64,000 bases of DNA, taken from the NCBI RefSeq assembly GCF_041240605.1, contig NZ_CP162487.1, forward strand, positions 3,541,001 to 3,605,000, written 5' to 3'. The position numbers and the translations under genes were made by a program. The notes under the pieces are model-generated. The model worked only from the letters and a program-made list of their open reading frames with translations. It made no database searches and had not been told where the DNA came from. Positions 55,384-64,000 of this stretch are shown here, piece after piece. The number at the start of each line of letters is the position of its first letter. Positions within the stretch are counted from its first letter, which is position 1. The DNA is from Xanthomonas sp. DAR 80977. GTDB taxonomy: Bacteria; Pseudomonadota; Gammaproteobacteria; Xanthomonadales; Xanthomonadaceae.

Positions 55384-58300
55384 TCAGGGAGGGCTGGAGG
55401 GCGTCGGCGGCGCGGGCGTGCGTGAGGATTCGCGCTCGATCACTTCCACCTTGGGATCCTTCCACGGGCCGGTGACGCGGTAGGTGCGCGCGCCGATCGT
55501 GCCCAGCGGCTTGCCCAGCACCGCGTTGGCGGCCGCGCCGACCGCCGCGCCGACCGGGCCACCGGCGACCGCGCCGACCACGGTCAGCAAATTGCCGGAT
55601 TTGGGATTGACGTCGATGGTCTGGTCGAACTGCTGCGCGCGCAGATCGGCCTGCCCGCGCACCTTGATCTCCGCGGCCGGGCCGTCGATCAGCATCGACT
55701 CGCTGCGCGCGACGCCGCCGCCGAACTGCACCTGGCCGTCGATGCGGTTGAAGGCGAAGCCCTTGGAGAAGAAATCGCGGAAATCGAACATCAGCCGGCG
55801 CGGCAACTGCGCCACGCTGAGCAGGCCGAGCACGCGCCCGGCGCCGGGATTGAGCTCCAGCAGCTGGCCGTTGCGCGCGGCCACGTCGAGCTGGCCCTGC
55901 AGCGTGGCCAGCTGGAACCCGGCCGGGTCGCCCGGCCAGGCGGCGCGCAGGGTCAGCGTGCCTTCGCCGCCGCGCAGCTGGCCGCCGTAATCCAGGCTCT
56001 GCATCAGTTCGCCCAGGTCCTGGCTGTCCACGCTGGCGTCGAGCTGGGTACGCGCGGCGGCGCCCTTGCCGCGCCAGTCGCCGCTGATGTCGATCTTCTG
56101 CTTGTCCGAACGCAGGTGCAGCTGGTCCACGTGCATGCCGTCGGCCAGCTTGCGGGTGCGCAGCGAGGCCGCGCCGAGATTCATCGCGCCGAAGCGCAGG
56201 TCGTCCACGTCCAGCGCCAGCGCCGGGATCGTGGCCGGGTCGATCGCCTCGGCCAGCGGCCGCACCGCCGCTGCAGCCGCCGCGGGCGCGGGAGCGGGCG
56301 CCGCGTCGGCTGCGCTGGCGGCCGCGGCCGCCGCCGGGGCGGCGGACGGCGCGGCGCGCCAATGCACCCGCGCCAGGCGGCCGCCGAGCACGCCGCCGTC
56401 CTTGCTCGGCACGCTGAGCTCGCCGGCCAGCGCCGGTCCGTCCAGGTGCACCGCCACCGTGTCGGCCTGCGGCTGCAGACGCAGGCGGGTGTTGTCGAAC
56501 ACGCCGCCGAGCAGCAGCAGGTGGTCGGCGAGCACGTCGATCTGGCGCAGCGGCATCGGGTCCTCGGCGCCCGGCGCGGTCGATTTGTGCGGATCCGGGC
56601 CGCTGACCAGGCCGATCCAGTCGATCGCGTTCAGCGAGGCAGTGCGCCCGCTCACGACCAGGCCGCTGCCGGGCGGGTCCTCGGCCACGTGGTCGCTGCC
56701 CATCACCACCTTGACCCCGGTCTTGCCGTTCTGGTTGCGCGCGACCAGCGCCATCAGCTTGCCGAACGCGAGCTCGATGCGCCCGCTGCCGACCGGCAGC
56801 GGCACGTTGACCGAGGTCGCCAGCGGCGCGGACACGCCCTTGTCCATCGGCGCCGGCAGCAGCAGTTCGGTGCCGACCAGGTCCGAGTGCAGCTGCAGGC
56901 GGGTCGGCGGCTGCGCCCCGCCGTCGGCGGTCTTGGGCAGGGCCACGCCGATGTTCCAGCGCGAGCGGCCCTGCACGTAGGGCTTGAGCCAGGCCATTTC
57001 CGGCGCCCGGTCCAGCAGTTCGTCGGCGTCCACCGATGCGCTCAACGCCGCCTCGAACGCCTGCTGCGGATCGCTCACGCCGTCGCCGGCGCGCAGCGCC
57101 AGTTCGCCGGGATGCCCGTCCTGCAGCACCGCCAGCTGCGGCGCCTCGAACCCGGTGTCGCGGTAGTCGGCGCTGCCGCGCATGTCGTCGAAGGCCACGT
57201 CCCAGCGGCTGTCGGCGATGCGCGCGCCGAGCAGTTCGACCTTGCCGCGCAGGTGATGGCCGCCGACGTCGGCGCGCAGCGGCTGCAGCAGGTCGAAGCT
57301 GACGTCGGCCGGGCCGGAGGCGCTGAGCGCGTCCAGGGTGTCGCCGTAGCGCTTGCGCAGCGGGCTCTCGCGCAGCATCGCCAGCAGCTTGCCGGTCTCG
57401 GCGCGGGTGCTGGCCAGCACGCTGAGCTGGCCCTGCTTGTAGTCCGGCAGCGTCGCCGACAGCCGCTCCACCGGCACCCCGCCCATCTCGCCGCGGCCAT
57501 GCACCTCGAAGCCGTTGCCGATGAAGGCCACCTCGGCGTCGACCTTCTCCACCGCCGGCCATTCGCGCTGGAAGCGGATCCTGGCGTCGTCCAGCCGCGC
57601 GCTGGCCTCGAAGCGGCCGTTGTGGTCGACGAACGGCCACTGGTCCAGGTCGCCGGAGACCAGCGCATGGCCGTCGCGCAGGCGCCCGCCCTGCAGCGCG
57701 GCATCCAGCCAGTCGGTGGCCGCCTTGCTCATCTTCGAATGCACCCAGAATTTCTTCGCCGCCACCACCGGCGCGTCCTGCAGCTGCGCGGCCAGGTCGA
57801 TCCACGGCCGCGAACCGTCGGCCTGGAAGCGCAGCCCGCCGCGCACATCGGCGCCGTAATCGCTGCCCTGCACGCGCAGCGCCGGGGTCGCCACGCGCAG
57901 GTCCTCGCCATCGCGGAACACCACGATGCGCCCGGCCAGCTGCACGTCATGGGGCACGCCGAACCCGCTGGGCCAGTCGAAGCGCACCGGGCTGGCGGCG
58001 TCCAGCACCAGCTCCCCGCCCTGGGCGTCGCCATCGAAGCGGCCACGCAGGCCGCTGACGCCGGGCGACTGCCCGACCGGCGCGAACGCCAGTTCGGTGA
58101 GCCTGCCCTGGCCGTACAGCGGCCCGCCGGCGCGGCCGCTCAGCGCCACCTGGCTCAGCTGCAGCCGCGGCCGCGCCGCGTGCAGCCAGGCGCGCAGGTT
58201 CGGCGACAGGCCATCGCTGAGCGCGGCCACCGCCAGCAGCGGCGCCGCGTCCAGGCGCTCGCCGAGCAGCGCGAAGCGGCGCCCGCCGGCCACGGTCAGC

Positions 58301-59274
58301 CCGTCCAGGCGCTGCGTCAGCTGGCCGGCCTGGCCGATCTGCAACAGCGGCGCATCCAGCCGCCAGCCGCCGTCGATCTGCCGCCAGCGCGCGGTGGCGC
58401 GCAAGGTGGTGAACGCGGTCTGCGGCCGCGCGCCGCCGGCGGCCAGCGCCGCGCCGCTCAGGCGCAGCTCGCGCAGGGTGGCCTGCACGCTGACCCCGAC
58501 GACCCGGTGCTGCCGCAACTGCGCCCAGCCCTGCACCTCGCCGGTGCCGCCTTCGACGCGGATCCCGCCGGCCTGCAGCAGCCCCGACCAGCCGGCCAGT
58601 TCGGCCGGGCGCGCGGCCACATAGGCCTGGCCGTTGCCGCGCCGCCGGTCCATGTCCAGCACCGCGGTCAGCGGCGCCTGGCGCGGATCGCTCCAGCCCT
58701 GCGCGCCGACGCGCAGGCGGTCGCCGTCCACGCGCAGGCGCAGGTCGATCTTGGGCAAGGTCGCATCCACGCCCAGCTGCGGCGCATGCACCGCCAGCCG
58801 GCCGTCGATGACCTGCAATTCGCCCAGGCCCTGCAGCGCGTCCAGCGGATCGCCGGTTCCCGCGGCCGGCAGGCCCTGCACCGACCAGCTGCCGTCGGCG
58901 CCGCGCAGCAGGGTCAGCGCCAGCCCGCGCAGGCGCAGCTCGGTGAACGAGCGGCCCGGCAACAGGCCGGCGTACATCGACACCAGCACCTCGGCCTGGC
59001 CGATGCGCACGCCGTCGCCGGCGCCGATGCGCAGGCCGTCCAGGCGCAGCAGCGGACCGCGCCGGGTCCACGCGGTCTCGACCCGGTCGAACCGGATCGG
59101 CCGCCCGGCGCGCTCGCTGAGCCAGGCCTGGATCCGCTGCGGGTGCCGCTCCACCAACGGCAGCGCCTGGCTCAGCGCCCCGACCAGCAACGCCACGCAC
59201 ACCAGCCCGATCGCCACCGCATAGAACGCGAAACGGCGGGCCAGGCGCAGGCGGCGGCGCAGGGGGGTGTGCAT
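55384..59274 (-). CDS. yhdP: YhdP family AsmA-like envelope protein
   Basis: This very long protein (1296 residues) has an N-terminal membrane anchor (about 14-36, [19 protein letters not shown]). A long periplasmic repeating-beta-groove domain of the AsmA/TIGR02099 family follows. In E. coli, YhdP is one of three AsmA-like proteins that move phospholipids from the inner to the outer membrane. The C-terminal part has [24 protein letters not shown], typical of this subfamily, after an Ala/Pro-rich low-complexity stretch (about 970-1005). ATG 59274 directly abuts a repeat that fills the gap to rng. Confidence 0.92.
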   Translation of the reverse strand: MHTPLRRRLRLARRFAFYAVAIGLVCVALLVGALSQALPLVERHPQRIQAWLSERAGRPIRFDRVETAWTRRGPLLRLDGLRIGAGDGVRIGQAEVLVSMYAGLLPGRSFTELRLRGLALTLLRGADGSWSVQGLPAAGTGDPLDALQGLGELQVIDGRLAVHAPQLGVDATLPKIDLRLRVDGDRLRVGAQGWSDPRQAPLTAVLDMDRRRGNGQAYVAARPAELAGWSGLLQAGGIRVEGGTGEVQGWAQLRQHRVVGVSVQATLRELRLSGAALAAGGARPQTAFTTLRATARWRQIDGGWRLDAPLLQIGQAGQLTQRLDGLTVAGGRRFALLGERLDAAPLLAVAALSDGLSPNLRAWLHAARPRLQLSQVALSGRAGGPLYGQGRLTELAFAPVGQSPGVSGLRGRFDGDAQGGELVLDAASPVRFDWPSGFGVPHDVQLAGRIVVFRDGEDLRVATPALRVQGSDYGADVRGGLRFQADGSRPWIDLAAQLQDAPVVAAKKFWVHSKMSKAATDWLDAALQGGRLRDGHALVSGDLDQWPFVDHNGRFEASARLDDARIRFQREWPAVEKVDAEVAFIGNGFEVHGRGEMGGVPVERLSATLPDYKQGQLSVLASTRAETGKLLAMLRESPLRKRYGDTLDALSASGPADVSFDLLQPLRADVGGHHLRGKVELLGARIADSRWDVAFDDMRGSADYRDTGFEAPQLAVLQDGHPGELALRAGDGVSDPQQAFEAALSASVDADELLDRAPEMAWLKPYVQGRSRWNIGVALPKTADGGAQPPTRLQLHSDLVGTELLLPAPMDKGVSAPLATSVNVPLPVGSGRIELAFGKLMALVARNQNGKTGVKVVMGSDHVAEDPPGSGLVVSGRTASLNAIDWIGLVSGPDPHKSTAPGAEDPMPLRQIDVLADHLLLLGGVFDNTRLRLQPQADTVAVHLDGPALAGELSVPSKDGGVLGGRLARVHWRAAPSAAPAAAAAASAADAAPAPAPAAAAAAVRPLAEAIDPATIPALALDVDDLRFGAMNLGAASLRTRKLADGMHVDQLHLRSDKQKIDISGDWRGKGAAARTQLDASVDSQDLGELMQSLDYGGQLRGGEGTLTLRAAWPGDPAGFQLATLQGQLDVAARNGQLLELNPGAGRVLGLLSVAQLPRRLMFDFRDFFSKGFAFNRIDGQVQFGGGVARSESMLIDGPAAEIKVRGQADLRAQQFDQTIDVNPKSGNLLTVVGAVAGGPVGAAVGAAANAVLGKPLGTIGARTYRVTGPWKDPKVEVIERESSRTPAPPTPSSPP

Positions 59275-59280
59275 CAGCGG

Positions 59281-59396
59281 CCGGGATTGGGCATTCGGGA
59301 TTGGGGATTCGCAACCGCCAAGGCGATGCGCGCGGACAGTAACCGGTTGCGATCGAGCCGCTCAACCAATCCCCAATCCCCAATCCCGAATCCCGG
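59281..59396. repeat. Inverted pair of GGGATTGGG/AATCCC repeats between rng and yhdP
   Basis: Left arm 59281-59309 (CCGGGATTGGGCATTCGGG...) and right arm 59368-59396 (...AATCCCGAATCCCGG) are almost perfect inverted complements of 29 bases, separated by 58 bases. They fill nearly the whole rng-yhdP gap. A transcript would fold into a stem that spans the yhdP translation start region. Confidence 0.8.
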
Positions 59397-59398
59397 CC

Positions 59399-60889
59399 TC
59401 ACAACAACACCACGTCGAACTGCTCCTGCAGGTATTGCTCGTCGGCCTGGAAGCGGATGGTCTTGCCGAGGAATTCCTCCAGTTCGGCCACCGCCGAGGA
59501 TTCCTCGTCGGTGATCCGCGCCACCACCTTGCTCGAGGCGATCACCAGCAGCCGCGCCGCGTCGAACTGGCGCACCGCACGCGTGATCTCGCGGAAGATC
59601 TCGTAGGTCACGGTCTCGGCGGTCTTGATCGAACCGCGCCCGCTGCACTCCGGGCACGGCTCGGACAGCTGCCGCTCCAGGCTCTCCACGGTGCGCTTGC
59701 GGGTCATCTCCACCAGGCCCAGCGGCGAGAACTCGTACACCGTGGTCTTGGCATGGTCGCGCGAGAGCGCCTTCTCCAGCGTGCGCAGCACCTGGCGGCG
59801 GTGCTCGGCGTCGTCCATGTCGATGAAGTCGATGATGATGATGCCGCCCAGGTTGCGCAGCCGCAGCTGCCGCGCCACCGCCTGCGCCGCCTCCAGGTTG
59901 GTGCGGAACACCGTCTCCTCGAGGTTGCGCTGGCCCAGGAACGAGCCGGTGTTGACGTCGATGGTGGTCATCGCCTCGGTCTGGTCGATGACCAGGTAGC
60001 CGCCGGACTTCAGCGGCACCTGCTTGTCCAGCGCGCGCGCGATCTCGTCCTCGACCCCGTACAGGTCGAAGATCGGCCGGTCGCCGGTGTACAGCTCCAG
60101 CCGCTCGGCCAGCACCGGCATGTACTTGGCGACGAAGGCCTGCAGGCGCTCGAAGGTCTCGTGCGAGTCGACCTTGACCTTCTCCACGTCCTTGCGGATC
60201 AGGTCGCGCACCGCGCGCAGCGGCAGGCTCAGGTCCTCGTAGATGATGCTGGCCGGGGCGCCGTCGCGGCCGCGCCGCTCGACCACGTTCCAGACCCGCG
60301 ACAGGTAGGCGATGTCCTCGGCCAGCGCCTCGGCCGGCTGGCCCTCGGCGTTGGTGCGGATGATGTAGCCGAAGCCGCCGTGGCTGGCCGCCAGGTCGGC
60401 GACCAGGGTCTTCAGGCGCAGCCGCTCGGCCTCGTCCTCGATCCGCGCCGACACCCCGATCACCCGCGACTGCGGCAGCAGCACCAGGTAGCGCGAGGGG
60501 ATGCTGATCTGCGTGGTCAGCCGCGCGCCCTTGCTGCCGATCGGGTCCTTGACCACCTGCACCACGATGTCCTGGCCGTCGCGCAGCAGCTCCACGATCG
60601 GCACCGCCGAGGACACCGGCAGCGGCGGCGCCTCGTCGGTGTCGCCGTTGGCCACCGGCGCCGGCCGCACCACGTCGTTGGCGTGCAGGAACGCCGCGCG
60701 CTCCTGCCCGATCTCGACGAACGCGGCCTGCATGCCCGGCATCACCCGCTGCACCCGGCCCTTGTAGATGTTGCCGACCACGCCGCGGCGCCAGCCGCGC
60801 TCGATGTGCAGCTCCTGCAGCATGCCGTTCTCGATGACGGCCACCCGGGTCTCGCGCGGTGTGACGTTGACCAGGATCTCTTGCGACAT
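59399..60889 (-). CDS. rng: Ribonuclease G
   Basis: RNase G is a cytoplasmic endonuclease that matures the 5' end of 16S rRNA and decays some mRNAs. The 496-residue product has an S1-like domain (about 35-125, beginning GWRRGVVGNIYKGRVQRVMPGMQAAF-like sequence) and an RNase H/DNase I-like core with IDVNTGSF and IIIDFIDM. The zinc-link CPEC lies near 410. It lacks the long C-terminal scaffold of RNase E. ATG 60889 is chosen; an in-frame TTG at 60892 is less likely. The ATG shares one base with the maf stop. Confidence 0.94.
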   Translation of the reverse strand: MSQEILVNVTPRETRVAVIENGMLQELHIERGWRRGVVGNIYKGRVQRVMPGMQAAFVEIGQERAAFLHANDVVRPAPVANGDTDEAPPLPVSSAVPIVELLRDGQDIVVQVVKDPIGSKGARLTTQISIPSRYLVLLPQSRVIGVSARIEDEAERLRLKTLVADLAASHGGFGYIIRTNAEGQPAEALAEDIAYLSRVWNVVERRGRDGAPASIIYEDLSLPLRAVRDLIRKDVEKVKVDSHETFERLQAFVAKYMPVLAERLELYTGDRPIFDLYGVEDEIARALDKQVPLKSGGYLVIDQTEAMTTIDVNTGSFLGQRNLEETVFRTNLEAAQAVARQLRLRNLGGIIIIDFIDMDDAEHRRQVLRTLEKALSRDHAKTTVYEFSPLGLVEMTRKRTVESLERQLSEPCPECSGRGSIKTAETVTYEIFREITRAVRQFDAARLLVIASSKVVARITDEESSAVAELEEFLGKTIRFQADEQYLQEQFDVVLL

Positions 60890-61455
60890 CAAAGCACTCC
60901 GAAGGCGCGCAGCAGTTGGGAAGTTTGGTGCAGAGGCAGGCCCATCACCCCGGAATAACTGCCGTCCAGGCGGCTGACGAAGCGCTCGGCGCCGCCCTGG
61001 ATCGCATAGGCGCCGGCGCGCCCCATCGGCTCGCCGCTGGCCACGTAGTCGGCGATGTCCTGCGCCGACAGGGCCGCGAAGCTGACCTGGGTCGGCACCA
61101 GCAGCACCTCCTCGCGCGCCGCGGCGACCAGCGCCACCGCGGTGATCGCCTGGTGGGTGCGTGCCGACAGCGCCGCCAGCATCGCCGCCGCGTCGCCGGC
61201 ATCGGCCGGCTTGCCGAACACGCGATCGTCCAGCACCACCTCGGTGTCGGCGCCGAGCACCACCGCATCGGCGGCGCCGGCCAGCTGCGCCAGGCCGGCG
61301 CGGGCCTTGTCCAGCGCCACCCGGCGCACATAGGCTGGTGCCGATTCGTCGGCCGCGCGCACTTCCGGCACCTCCAGATCGAGGATCCGGAACGGTACGC
61401 CCAGGCGCGTCAGCAGTTCGTTTCTGCGGGGGGAACGGGAAGCGAGATACAGCAT
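60889..61455 (-). CDS. maf: Maf family nucleoside triphosphate pyrophosphatase
   Basis: Maf proteins hydrolyse dTTP/UTP or modified nucleotides and have been linked to arrest of division. The 188-residue product begins [20 protein letters not shown], with the SxSPRR substrate loop. [16 protein letters not shown] (the Asp general base) and [28 protein letters not shown] follow. Its sequence fits the YhdE-type (dTTP/UTP) branch. ATG 61455 is the family start; 40 extra upstream codons are rejected. It heads the maf-rng-yhdP-tldD run. Confidence 0.93.
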   Translation of the reverse strand: MLYLASRSPRRNELLTRLGVPFRILDLEVPEVRAADESAPAYVRRVALDKARAGLAQLAGAADAVVLGADTEVVLDDRVFGKPADAGDAAAMLAALSARTHQAITAVALVAAAREEVLLVPTQVSFAALSAQDIADYVASGEPMGRAGAYAIQGGAERFVSRLDGSYSGVMGLPLHQTSQLLRAFGVL

Positions 61456-61587
61456 GGCGGAAGGATAACCCGGCCGGCCTGACTGAACGATCGCTAATTC
61501 CGGCGGCACGCGCTCGACCCCGGTCCGAATCACGACGCGTTCATCGTCGCGGCAACACCCTCGCCCCACCTTCAAGGAGAACCTCCG

Positions 61588-62325
61588 ATGCGTGCACCCT
61601 CCATCCGTCCGCTGCTGCTGGCCCTGACCCTTGCCCTAGGAGGCACGATGACCGCCCATGCCCAAACCGCCGCGCCCGGCTACGCCGTGCCGGCCGACGG
61701 CACCCTGCTCAACATCGCCGCCCAGGCCGAGGCCAGGCATGCGCCGGACGTGGCCACGCTGTCGGCCGGCGTGGTCACCCAGGCCGGCGACAGCGCCGCG
61801 GCCATGCGCCAGAACGCCGAGCAGATGACCAAGGTGCTGGCCGCGATCCGCGCCGCCGGCATCGCCGACAAGGACGTGCAGACCAGCGGCATCAACCTCA
61901 GCCCGCAGTACAAGTACGTCGACAACCAGGCGCCGCAGATCCTGGGCTACCAGGCCAGCAACAACGTCAGCCTGAAGGTGCGCGACATCGCCAAGCTCGG
62001 CAAGGTGCTGGACGCGCTGGCCGCGCAGGGCGCCAACCAGATCAACGGCCCGACCTTCGAGATCGACGATCCGGAACCGCTGTACGACCAGGCCCGGGTC
62101 GATGCGCTGAAGAAGGCGCAGGCCCGCGCGCAGACCTACGCCAAGTCGCTGGGCCTGCGCGTGCGCCGCATCGTCAGCATCTCCGAAGGCAGCGGCGGCG
62201 GCGTGCGCCCGGTGCCGATGATGCGCGCGATGGCGATGAAGGCGGAGATGGACAGCACCCCGGTGGCGGCCGGCGAGAGCAGCGTGTCGGTCAACCTGGA
62301 CGTGGTGTTCGAACTGGGCAAGTAA
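61588..62325 (+). CDS. SIMPL domain (DUF541) periplasmic protein
   Basis: The 245-residue product has a signal peptide (about 1-25, ending AHAQT). The SIMPL fold has [52 protein letters not shown] and [23 protein letters not shown] proteins assemble into periplasmic or cell-surface structures and have been tied to oxidative stress tolerance in E. coli (YggE). ATG 61588 follows AAGGAG. It diverges from maf. Confidence 0.92.
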   Translation: MRAPSIRPLLLALTLALGGTMTAHAQTAAPGYAVPADGTLLNIAAQAEARHAPDVATLSAGVVTQAGDSAAAMRQNAEQMTKVLAAIRAAGIADKDVQTSGINLSPQYKYVDNQAPQILGYQASNNVSLKVRDIAKLGKVLDALAAQGANQINGPTFEIDDPEPLYDQARVDALKKAQARAQTYAKSLGLRVRRIVSISEGSGGGVRPVPMMRAMAMKAEMDSTPVAAGESSVSVNLDVVFELGK

Positions 62326-62347
62326 CCCCGGCCCCTGCATGGAGTGC

Positions 62348-62380
62348 GACGGCGGCGCCTGCGGGCGCCGTCGTCGTTTC
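62348..62380 (+). terminator. Likely Rho-independent terminator after the SIMPL gene
   Basis: GACGGCGGCGCC (62348-62359), loop TGCG and GGCGCCGTCGTC form a 12-base stem with one G-T pair, followed by a short GTTTC. The T run is weak, so termination may be partial. Confidence 0.6.
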
Positions 62381-62561
62381 CGCGCCACGATCGCAGGAAC
62401 GCGGCACCGGCAGTGCCGCCCCATGCCGGCGCTTGCCAGAGCGACGGCAACAGGTGCAATGTCGGAAGCGCCGACGGGCGCCGCATCGACCCCGTCCGCC
62501 GCGCTGGCGCGTTTGGTCGTACCGCAAGTCCACAAGACGCTCTTCATCATGGAGGTGGATC

Positions 62562-63233
62562 ATGGTTCGCACGCAACTCCCCGCTCCCTCGTTCGGTATC
62601 GACCTGTCGCGGATCCTGGCGCTCAGCGCCGCGATCGGCCTGCACCTGTTGGCCATGCTGCTGTTGCTGATCCCGCTCTCGCACGTGGCGCCGCCGCAGG
62701 AACCGGCCAAGGCGAAACCGCGATGGCAGCAGCCGATCGTGGTGCCGATCACGCCGACCCCGCCGCAGCCCGTCACCAAGGTCGAGCCGCGACCCGTGAC
62801 CCAGCCGCGGGTGCCGACCGCGGTACCGGACCCGATCCCGGTGCAGACGCCGCTGGCCGACGCCAGCCCGATGCCGATGCAGGACGCCAGCCCCGATCCG
62901 GCGCCCGCCGTGGCCGAGCCGAGCGTGCCGCCCGGACCGGTCGGCGCACCGGTCGCCGGCGTGCAGCTGCAATACCTGCGTGCGCCGGCCCCGCCCTACC
63001 CGCGCGAGGCGTTGCGCGACGGCCTGCAGGGCAGCGTGCTGCTGCGCGTGCTGGTCGGCGTCGACGGCCAGCCGCTGGAGGTCACCATCGCCAAGAGCAG
63101 CGGCCACCGGATCCTCGACCAGGCCGCGCGCGAGCAGGTGCTGAAGCGCTGGAAGTTCCATGCTGCATTGCAGCAAGGGACGCCGGTTCAGGCTTACGGG
63201 CTGGTGCCGGTGGATTTTTCGCTGGGCCGTTGA
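62562..63233 (+). CDS. TonB-like energy transducer protein
   Basis: This 223-residue TonB-family protein has a single N-terminal transmembrane helix (about 18-40, ILALSAAIGLHLLAMLLLLIPL). A Pro-rich periplasmic spacer (about 50-135, with VPITPTPPQPV and PRPVTQPRVP) follows. The C-terminal TonB domain (about 140-215) has PPYPREALRDGLQGSVLLRVLV. It would pass proton-motive energy to outer-membrane receptors. ATG 62562 has GGAGGTG upstream. No exbB or exbD gene is in the window. It sits directly upstream of a TonB-dependent receptor gene. Confidence 0.9.
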   Translation: MVRTQLPAPSFGIDLSRILALSAAIGLHLLAMLLLLIPLSHVAPPQEPAKAKPRWQQPIVVPITPTPPQPVTKVEPRPVTQPRVPTAVPDPIPVQTPLADASPMPMQDASPDPAPAVAEPSVPPGPVGAPVAGVQLQYLRAPAPPYPREALRDGLQGSVLLRVLVGVDGQPLEVTIAKSSGHRILDQAAREQVLKRWKFHAALQQGTPVQAYGLVPVDFSLGR

Positions 63234-63243
63234 GGCAGCTGCC

Positions 63244-63277
63244 TCCGTCCCGCTGCGGCAGCCCGCAGCGGGACGGA
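63244..63277 (+). terminator. Strong hairpin between the TonB-like gene and the next receptor
   Basis: TCCGTCCCGCTGCGG (63244-63258), loop CAGC and CCGCAGCGGGACGGA form a 15-base perfect stem ten bases after the stop. No T run follows, so it could be a Rho-dependent terminator or an mRNA-stabilising hairpin. Confidence 0.55.
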
Positions 63278-63403
63278 AGCACATCCGGGATTCACTGAAA
63301 TTTCACAATAACTGCAACTACATGGCACGCGTCCGACCGAGACGGGTCGGCGCCCTTGCAATTCTTAGCCGTACAACTCGCGTTTCCAGTTAGGAGAGAA
63401 ACT

Positions 63404-64000
63404 GTGAACATCCAGAAACAACGGCGTGCGACCCGCCGCCTTGTCCTATGCGCGTGCGTGAGCAGCGCCCTCGCGACCGCCGCGGCAGTCCCGGCCTTCG
63501 CACAAGAAGCGGCCACCAATCTCGACCGCATCACCGTCACCGGCTCCAACATCCCCCGCACCAATACCGAAACGCCGTCGCCGGTCCAGGTGGTCACCCG
63601 CCAGGAGATCGACCGCACCGGCAAGACCACGGTGGCCGAATACCTGCAGACCCTGACCTCGGACGGTGCCGGCTCGATTCCCAAGAGCTTCGGCAACGGC
63701 TTCGCCGGCGGCGGCGCCGGCATCTCGCTGCGCGGCCTGGGCGCCGGCTCCACGCTGGTGCTGTTGAACGGCCGGCGCATGGCCACCTACGGCCTGGCCG
63801 ACGACGGCCAGAAGGTCTTCACCGACCTGAGCACCATCCCGCTGGACGCGGTCGAGCGGATCGACATCCTGAAGGACGGCGCCTCGGCGATCTACGGCTC
63901 CGACGCGATCGCCGGCGTGGTCAACATCATCCTGCGCAGCGATTTCGAAGGCGCGATCCTGCGCGGCTCCTACGGCATGTCCGGCGACAGCGACGGCAAC
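63404..64000 (+). CDS. TonB-dependent receptor, N-terminal part (runs off right edge)
   Basis: The first 199 codons of an outer-membrane receptor are present. GTG 63404 is the likely start, preceded by AGGAGAG. The signal peptide covers about residues 1-37 (ending AVPAFAQE). LDRITVTGSNIPR is the TonB-box region. The plug follows, with VVTRQEIDRTGKTTVAEYLQ, GISLRGLGAGSTLVLLNGRR and ERIDILKDGASAIYGSDAIAG. It is the fourth receptor of this class in the window. No Fur box and no copy of the TTACGTTTGGGT motif were found in its leader. Confidence 0.93.
   Translation, partial: MNIQKQRRATRRLVLCACVSSALATAAAVPAFAQEAATNLDRITVTGSNIPRTNTETPSPVQVVTRQEIDRTGKTTVAEYLQTLTSDGAGSIPKSFGNGFAGGGAGISLRGLGAGSTLVLLNGRRMATYGLADDGQKVFTDLSTIPLDAVERIDILKDGASAIYGSDAIAGVVNIILRSDFEGAILRGSYGMSGDSDGN

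Overview
The window is GC-rich bacterial chromosome (roughly 70 percent by eye) with dense coding on both strands. Gene content and order point to Xanthomonadaceae, most likely Xanthomonas or a close relative. The clues are many TonB-dependent receptors, a yhdP-tldD block next to rng and maf, darP divergent from pmbA, families of intergenic GGGATTCGGGATTGGGG-type repeats, and a long GTAGGAGC...GCTCCCAC palindrome. Species level cannot be fixed from the sequence alone. No tRNA, rRNA, CRISPR array, insertion sequence or prophage was seen.

Layout. 1-6.0 kb holds housekeeping genes: a rhomboid fragment, greB, rimO, a dienelactone hydrolase, a HIT protein, two small membrane proteins, dcd and apbC/mrp. 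6.0-15.1 kb holds two large TonB-dependent receptors flanking a TPR-sulfotransferase; their leaders share a 12-base motif followed by a hairpin. 15.1-21.3 kb holds an FAD oxidoreductase and two tandem M13 metallopeptidase-family genes, the second lacking catalytic motifs. 21.4-32.5 kb is mixed: a quinone oxidoreductase with a divergent LysR regulator, a rhomboid protease, an alkyltransferase-like protein coupled to an EamA transporter, a glutathione reductase-like gene coupled to a DadA-like gene, a DUF418 membrane protein, slyD, two NlpC/P60 peptidases and a thioesterase.

32.5-37.0 kb is a compact three-gene unit behind a sigma70-like promoter overlapped by a Fur box: a siderophore-type TonB-dependent receptor and two tandem PstS-like binding proteins, with no ABC permease or ATPase. 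It is followed by a methyltransferase, a dicarboxylate/cation symporter, a PhoA-type phosphatase and a WG-like protein with a decayed tandem copy. 42.0-44.6 kb carries tilS, xseB and ispA. 44.7-51.7 kb carries a GH39 glycosidase, a secreted M35 peptidase, a DUF1501/DUF1800 pair and two small membrane proteins. 51.7-61.5 kb is the conserved pmbA/darP and maf-rng-yhdP-tldD block. The right end has a SIMPL protein, a TonB-like protein and the start of a fourth TonB-dependent receptor.

The theme outside housekeeping is envelope traffic and secreted hydrolysis: outer-membrane receptors, a TonB-like energiser, periplasmic binding proteins, a phosphatase, peptidases and a glycosidase. This suits a plant-associated scavenger, though receptor substrates cannot be read from sequence alone.
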